Positions 7,221 to 10,529 of a stretch of 10,529 nucleotides of DNA are shown here, piece by piece (the first letter of the stretch is position 1; every line of letters begins with the position of its first letter). The DNA lies in NCBI GenBank assembly GCA_009923895.1, contig RFSP01000044.1:1-10529 (forward strand), in the 5' to 3' direction. The notes beneath the pieces were generated by a model. The model had not been told where the DNA came from and searched no databases. It saw only the letters and a program-made list of their open reading frames with translations. The position numbers were made by a program, and so were the translations under genes. This DNA is from Betaproteobacteria bacterium. GTDB lineage: Bacteria > Pseudomonadota > Gammaproteobacteria > Burkholderiales > Burkholderiaceae_C.

Positions 7221-7270
7221 GTGTAGCGACGAATCCCGTGAGGTCCGCGTAAACTCAATTCTCGAGCATC

Positions 7271-8218
7271 ATGATTTCAACCGCCTACCCCAGAGACCTT
7301 CGAGGTCACGGCCGTCACCCGCCCGAGCCGCATTGGCCCGCTCAGGCCAAGGTGGCCGTGCAGTTCGTGCTCAACTATGAGGAGGGCGGCGAAAACTCCA
7401 TCCTGCATGGCGATGCGGGCAGCGAGCAATTTCTCTCTGAGATGTTCAACCCGGCGTCTTACCCCGCGCGCCACCTGAGCATGGAGAGCATCTACGAATA
7501 CGGCTCGCGGGTGGGCGTGTGGCGTCTGTTGCGCGAATTTGAGCGCCGAGGCTTGCCTTTGACCGTTTTTGGTGTGTCGATGGCCTTGGAGCGTTGCCCC
7601 GAAGTGACGGCGGCCTTCGTCGAGCTCGGCCATGAAATTGCCTGCCACGGCTGGCGCTGGGTGCATTATCAAAACGTGGACGAGGCCACCGAGCGCGACC
7701 ACTTGCAACGGGGCATGGCCCTCATCCATCAGCTCACCGGCCAGCCGGCTCTGGGTTGGTACACCGGGCGCGACAGCCCCAACACGCGCCGGCTGGTGGT
7801 GGACCACGGTGGCCTTGAATACGACAGCGACTACTACGGCGACGACCTGCCCTTCTGGCTGCAAGTCCGCAAGACCGATGGACAGCTGGCGCCGCATTTG
7901 GTCGTCCCTTACACACTGGACTGCAACGACATGCGCTTTGCGCTGCCGCAAGGCTACAGCCACGGCGATGAGTTCTTTGAGTACCTGCGCGATGCCTTTG
8001 ATGTCCACTATGCGCAATCCGACGAGTTTCCCAGCATGATGAGCATTGGCATGCACTGCCGTTTGTTGGGGCGGCCGGGTCGACTGCGCGCCTTGCAGCG
8101 CTTTTTGGACCACATCGAACGGCACGACCGTGTCTGGGTGACGCGACGCATCGACATCGCTCGGCACTGGAAGCAGCAACACCCCTTTGATGCCGCACAC
8201 GCCTTCGTTTGGGAGTGA
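7271..8218 (+). CDS. puuE: Allantoinase, PuuE type (polysaccharide-deacetylase fold)
   Basis: Cytoplasmic hydrolase that opens S-allantoin to allantoate. It is the NodB/polysaccharide-deacetylase analogue of the classical allantoinase, unrelated to AllB. The length, 315 residues, is typical. Diagnostic stretches are VLNYEEGGENSILHGD (33-48), FNPASYPARHLSMESIYEYGSRVG (59-82), GHEIACHGWRW (120-130), WYTGRDSPNTRRLV (163-176), YDSDYYGDDLPFW (184-196), and GMHCRLLGRPGR (260-271). The deacetylase fold is retained, but the usual first metal-binding Asp pair is replaced by the NYEEGGE segment, as in other PuuE proteins. The ATG at 7271 is followed by the usual N-terminal YPRDLRGHG motif; only a short GAG precedes it. 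Its stop is one base from the start of the uraD-allantoate amidohydrolase fusion, so the two are cotranscribed and probably translationally coupled. Confidence 0.96.
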   Translation: MISTAYPRDLRGHGRHPPEPHWPAQAKVAVQFVLNYEEGGENSILHGDAGSEQFLSEMFNPASYPARHLSMESIYEYGSRVGVWRLLREFERRGLPLTVFGVSMALERCPEVTAAFVELGHEIACHGWRWVHYQNVDEATERDHLQRGMALIHQLTGQPALGWYTGRDSPNTRRLVVDHGGLEYDSDYYGDDLPFWLQVRKTDGQLAPHLVVPYTLDCNDMRFALPQGYSHGDEFFEYLRDAFDVHYAQSDEFPSMMSIGMHCRLLGRPGRLRALQRFLDHIERHDRVWVTRRIDIARHWKQQHPFDAAHAFVWE

Positions 8219-8219
8219 C

Positions 8220-10007
8220 ATGGCCACAGCGATCTTGACCTTGGAGGCCTTGAATGAGGCCACGTCCCCGTCTTTTGTGGAGATGCTGCAGGGCATCTAC
8301 GAGCACTCGCCCTGGATCGCCCAACGGGCCGCTGCCATGCGGCCATTTACCAGCCTTGAAGCGCTCAAATGGGCCTTGTGCCAGGTCGTGCGCGACGCCT
8401 CGCCAGAAGAACAACTGGGCCTCATCCGCGCACACCCAGAGCTGGCAGGCAAGGCCATGGTGCGCAATGCGCTCACGGCCGAATCCACCGATGAGCAAAG
8501 CCGCGCAGGCCTCACACAGTGCTCGTCTGAAGAATTCGCCCGCTTGCAAGACCTCAATGCCGCTTACAACGCCAAGTTCGGGTGGCCCTTCATCCTGGCC
8601 GTGCGAGGCCCCCGAGGACTCGGATTGACGCGTCAGCAAATCATCGACACCTTCGCTCGACGGCTGCACGGCCACCCAGACTTTGAACGGGCCGAGTGCC
8701 TGCGCAACATTCACCGCATTGCCGAAATACGCCTTCACGAGAAACTGGGCCACGTCCCCGAGCTGGGCAACCGTGTTTGGGACTGGGCCGAAGCACTGGC
8801 CGTGCACAGCGACCCCGGCTTTCGGGAAAACGGCCAACTCACCGTCACTTATCTCACCCAAGCCCATCAAGCCTGCGCCCAGCAACTGGCGCAATGGATG
8901 CGCGAATGCGGCTTTGATGAGGTGGACATCGACGCGGTGGGCAATGTGGTGGGCATCTACCACGGTCAAGATCGGCAGGCCCCCCGCTTGCTCACCGGCA
9001 GTCACTTCGACACTGTTCGCAACGGTGGCAAATACGATGGACGCTTGGGCGTCTTGGTGCCCATGGCCTGCGTGCAGGCGCTGCATGCCAAGGCTCAGCG
9101 ACTGCCCTTTGGCATCGAAGTGGTCGCATTTTCTGAAGAAGAGGGCCAACGCTACAAAGCCACGTTCTTGGGGTCTGGGGCGCTGACCGGCGACTTCAAC
9201 CCTGCATGGCTCGAACAAACCGATGCGCAAGGTGTCTCCATGGAGCAAGCCATGCGCGACGCCGGTTTGCCGGCAACCTTGACGGCCGTTCGCGCCTTGC
9301 GGCGCGATCCCGCCCAGTACCGGGGTTTTGTGGAGGTTCACATCGAGCAAGGACCGGTCCTCAACGAACTCGACTTGCCTCTGGGCGTGGTCACGTCCAT
9401 CAATGGCAGCGTGCGATTTCTGTGCGAGGTCACCGGCATGGCCAGCCACGCCGGCACCACCCCCATGGACCGACGGCGCGATGCCGCAGCCGCCGTGGCC
9501 GAACTCATCCTCTATGTCGAGCGACGTGCTGCGGCCGTCCCCGACGTGGTGGGCACCGTAGGGATGCTCGAGGTGCCCTCAGGATCGATCAATGTGGTGC
9601 CCGGACGCTGCAAGTTCAGCTTGGACTTGCGGGCCACCACCAATGAAGCGCGTGATGCCTTGGCTCAAGACGTCACCGCCGAGTTCGAGCGCATTTGCGC
9701 TCGACGGGGCCTTCACCACAGCATGGAGCGCACCTTGGCCGTTCCGGCCGCTCCCAGCCACCCCGCTTGGCAGACCCGCTGGGAAGCCGCTGTGACGTCT
9801 CTCGGACTGCCCGTCTTCCGCATGCCCAGCGGTGCCGGTCACGACGCCATGAAGCTCCATGAAATCATGCCCCAGGCCATGTTGTTTGTTCGCGGATTGA
9901 ATGCCGGCATCAGCCACAATCCGCTGGAATCCATCACCCAAGACGACGCCGACCTGTGCGTGCGTGCATTCCAGCACCTGCTGCAGCAACTCTCCACTGC
10001 GTCTTGA
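8220..10007 (+). CDS. Bifunctional OHCU decarboxylase (UraD) - allantoate amidohydrolase fusion
   Basis: A 595-residue cytoplasmic fusion of two purine-catabolic enzymes. Residues about 1-170 are OHCU decarboxylase, which converts OHCU to S-allantoin: catalytic H72 lies in IRAHPELAGKA, probable E92 in STDEQSRAGL, and LNAAYNAKFGWPFI (112-125) is the family signature. After a short linker, about 185-595 is an M20 allantoate amidohydrolase / N-carbamoyl-amino acid hydrolase, releasing ammonia and carbon dioxide to give ureidoglycine. Its metal ligands appear complete: H262 in GSHFDT, D273 in KYDGRLGV, E308 in SEEEGQR, H374 in VEVHIEQGP and H566 in SHNPLE. The lid/dimer motif SHAGTTPMDRRRD (409-421) and SGAGHDA (537-543) are also present. 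ATG at 8220 is preferred over an in-frame ATG at 8187, because it follows the puuE stop by one base, has GGGAG four bases upstream and gives the normal UraD N-terminus. Both halves look intact. The PuuE reaction falls between its two activities. Confidence 0.95.
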   Translation: MATAILTLEALNEATSPSFVEMLQGIYEHSPWIAQRAAAMRPFTSLEALKWALCQVVRDASPEEQLGLIRAHPELAGKAMVRNALTAESTDEQSRAGLTQCSSEEFARLQDLNAAYNAKFGWPFILAVRGPRGLGLTRQQIIDTFARRLHGHPDFERAECLRNIHRIAEIRLHEKLGHVPELGNRVWDWAEALAVHSDPGFRENGQLTVTYLTQAHQACAQQLAQWMRECGFDEVDIDAVGNVVGIYHGQDRQAPRLLTGSHFDTVRNGGKYDGRLGVLVPMACVQALHAKAQRLPFGIEVVAFSEEEGQRYKATFLGSGALTGDFNPAWLEQTDAQGVSMEQAMRDAGLPATLTAVRALRRDPAQYRGFVEVHIEQGPVLNELDLPLGVVTSINGSVRFLCEVTGMASHAGTTPMDRRRDAAAAVAELILYVERRAAAVPDVVGTVGMLEVPSGSINVVPGRCKFSLDLRATTNEARDALAQDVTAEFERICARRGLHHSMERTLAVPAAPSHPAWQTRWEAAVTSLGLPVFRMPSGAGHDAMKLHEIMPQAMLFVRGLNAGISHNPLESITQDDADLCVRAFQHLLQQLSTAS

Positions 10008-10012
10008 ACGCC

Positions 10013-10034
10013 ACTTGATTCCAACTTGATCCCA
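10013..10034. repeat. Two tandem copies of an 11-bp unit upstream of the last M20 gene
   Basis: ACTTGATTCCA (10013-10023) is followed directly by ACTTGATCCCA (10024-10034), ten of eleven bases identical. The pair fills most of the 37-bp gap between the fusion gene and the next start codon, ending ten bases before that ATG. No Shine-Dalgarno-like sequence is visible there. It may be a simple duplication with no function. Confidence 0.5.
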
Positions 10035-10044
10035 AGCCGCACGC

Positions 10045-10529
10045 ATGACCACTGACTCTCAAACCTCGCTTTACACAGCGCTCGACGCCTGGATCGACGC
10101 GCATTTCGATGATGAAGTGCGCTTCTTGCAAGCCCTGGTTCGTGTGCCAACCGACACCCCCCCCGGCAACAACGCACCCCACGCCGAGCGCACGGCCGCA
10201 TTGCTGTCTGAGTTTGGATACACCGCTGAAAAGCATCCCGTAGCAGCCGAGGACGTTCAGGCCTACGGCATGCAATCCATCACCAACCTCATCGTGCGCC
10301 GACGCTTCGCCGCCGCGGGCCCCACCATCGCCCTGAACGCCCACGGAGACGTCGTCCCGCCAGGCGATGGTTGGACGCACGACCCCTACGGCGGCGAGAT
10401 CGTCAACGGTCAGCTGTACGGTCGAGCGGCCGCCGTCAGCAAGAGTGATTTCGCCACCTACACCTTCGCCTTGCGCGCCCTGGAGTCGCTGCAGCAGCCG
10501 CTCAAAGGCAGCGTGGAGCTGCACTTCAC
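10045..10529 (+). CDS. M20 family (ArgE/DapE-type) metallohydrolase, partial, atypical metal-site motif
   Basis: The first 161 residues of a protein that runs off the right edge; relatives are usually 400-440 residues. The M20 fold is recognisable from the N-terminal helix (FLQALVRVPTDTPPGNN, 28-43), the first metal ligand H100 with its adjacent D102 in LNAHGDVVPPGDGW, and DPYGGEIVNGQLYGR (113-127), which is the substrate-cap region leading into the second ligand motif. That motif normally reads GRGxxDxKG, with Asp bridging the two metals. Here it reads GRAAAVSKSD (126-135), so the bridging position is V131 and the nearest Asp is D135. I recall similar VSKSDFATY sequences in other proteobacterial M20 proteins, so this looks like a subfamily trait and not a sequencing error. 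It starts at ATG 10045, 37 bases after the fusion gene, with no clear ribosome binding site, and is probably in the same transcript. A role downstream of allantoate is possible but unproven. Confidence 0.85.
   Translation, partial: MTTDSQTSLYTALDAWIDAHFDDEVRFLQALVRVPTDTPPGNNAPHAERTAALLSEFGYTAEKHPVAAEDVQAYGMQSITNLIVRRRFAAAGPTIALNAHGDVVPPGDGWTHDPYGGEIVNGQLYGRAAAVSKSDFATYTFALRALESLQQPLKGSVELHF

Noticed and set aside
5960..7252. 430-codon open frame on the plus strand opposite puuD and uraH
   Set aside because: It shows the same His/Gln/Arg-rich composition and no domains; it lies wholly across two well-supported genes and the divergent gap.
8187..8219. Alternative ATG at 8187 for the uraD fusion
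   Set aside because: It would overlap puuE by about 30 bases, adds 11 residues not typical of UraD, and lacks a ribosome binding site; ATG 8220 is better placed.
7734..9449. 571-codon open frame on the minus strand opposite puuE and the uraD fusion
   Set aside because: The translation is rich in His, Gln, Gly and Ala with no recognisable domain, and the opposite strand carries two clearly conserved enzymes. It is an antisense by-product of GC-rich codon use.

Overview
The window is GC-rich and densely coded, with short intergenic gaps and strong third-position G/C bias. Gene content and protein style (membrane cytochrome-linked urate oxidase, a UraD-allantoate amidohydrolase fusion, a feruloyl-CoA synthase-type ligase) fit a betaproteobacterium of the Burkholderiales, most likely a Comamonadaceae relative. 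That placement is inferred from gene style; no rRNA or other phylogenetic marker is present.

Layout, left to right. (1) 1-2085, minus strand: a feruloyl-CoA synthase-like aryl-CoA ligase followed by the first 79 codons of a 4-hydroxybenzoyl-CoA thioesterase-family protein. The ligase leader carries four imperfect 10-11 bp tandem repeats. (2) 2280-3080, minus strand: hydroxypyruvate isomerase (Hyi). (3) 3207-5581, plus strand: a PLP-dependent Cys/Met-metabolism lyase overlapping an M20D amidohydrolase, a translationally coupled pair of unknown substrate. (4) 5600-7183, minus strand: uraH then puuD, transcribed toward the M20D gene. (5) 7271-10007, plus strand: puuE, then a uraD-allantoate amidohydrolase fusion gene one base later. 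(6) 10045 to the window end, plus strand: the first 161 codons of a third M20 peptidase, with an unusual active-site motif.

Regions 4 and 5 form a divergent purine-catabolism locus. PuuD oxidises urate to 5-hydroxyisourate, passing electrons to its own cytochrome c domain. UraH makes OHCU, the UraD domain makes S-allantoin, PuuE makes allantoate, and the second half of the fusion makes ureidoglycine with release of ammonia. Carbon leaves this route as glyoxylate. Glyoxylate carboligase (Gcl, not in the window) can convert that to tartronate semialdehyde, which Hyi interconverts with hydroxypyruvate, so Hyi plausibly serves the same pathway. A perfect 13-bp palindrome between uraH and puuE is the best operator candidate.

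The parts not explained by purine breakdown are the lyase/M20D pair, the last M20 peptidase and the ligase/thioesterase pair. No RNA genes, CRISPR arrays, insertion sequences, phage genes or origins were seen. No gene-free stretch exceeds 300 bases; the longest, 2086-2279, holds the repeat-bearing leader of the ligase gene.
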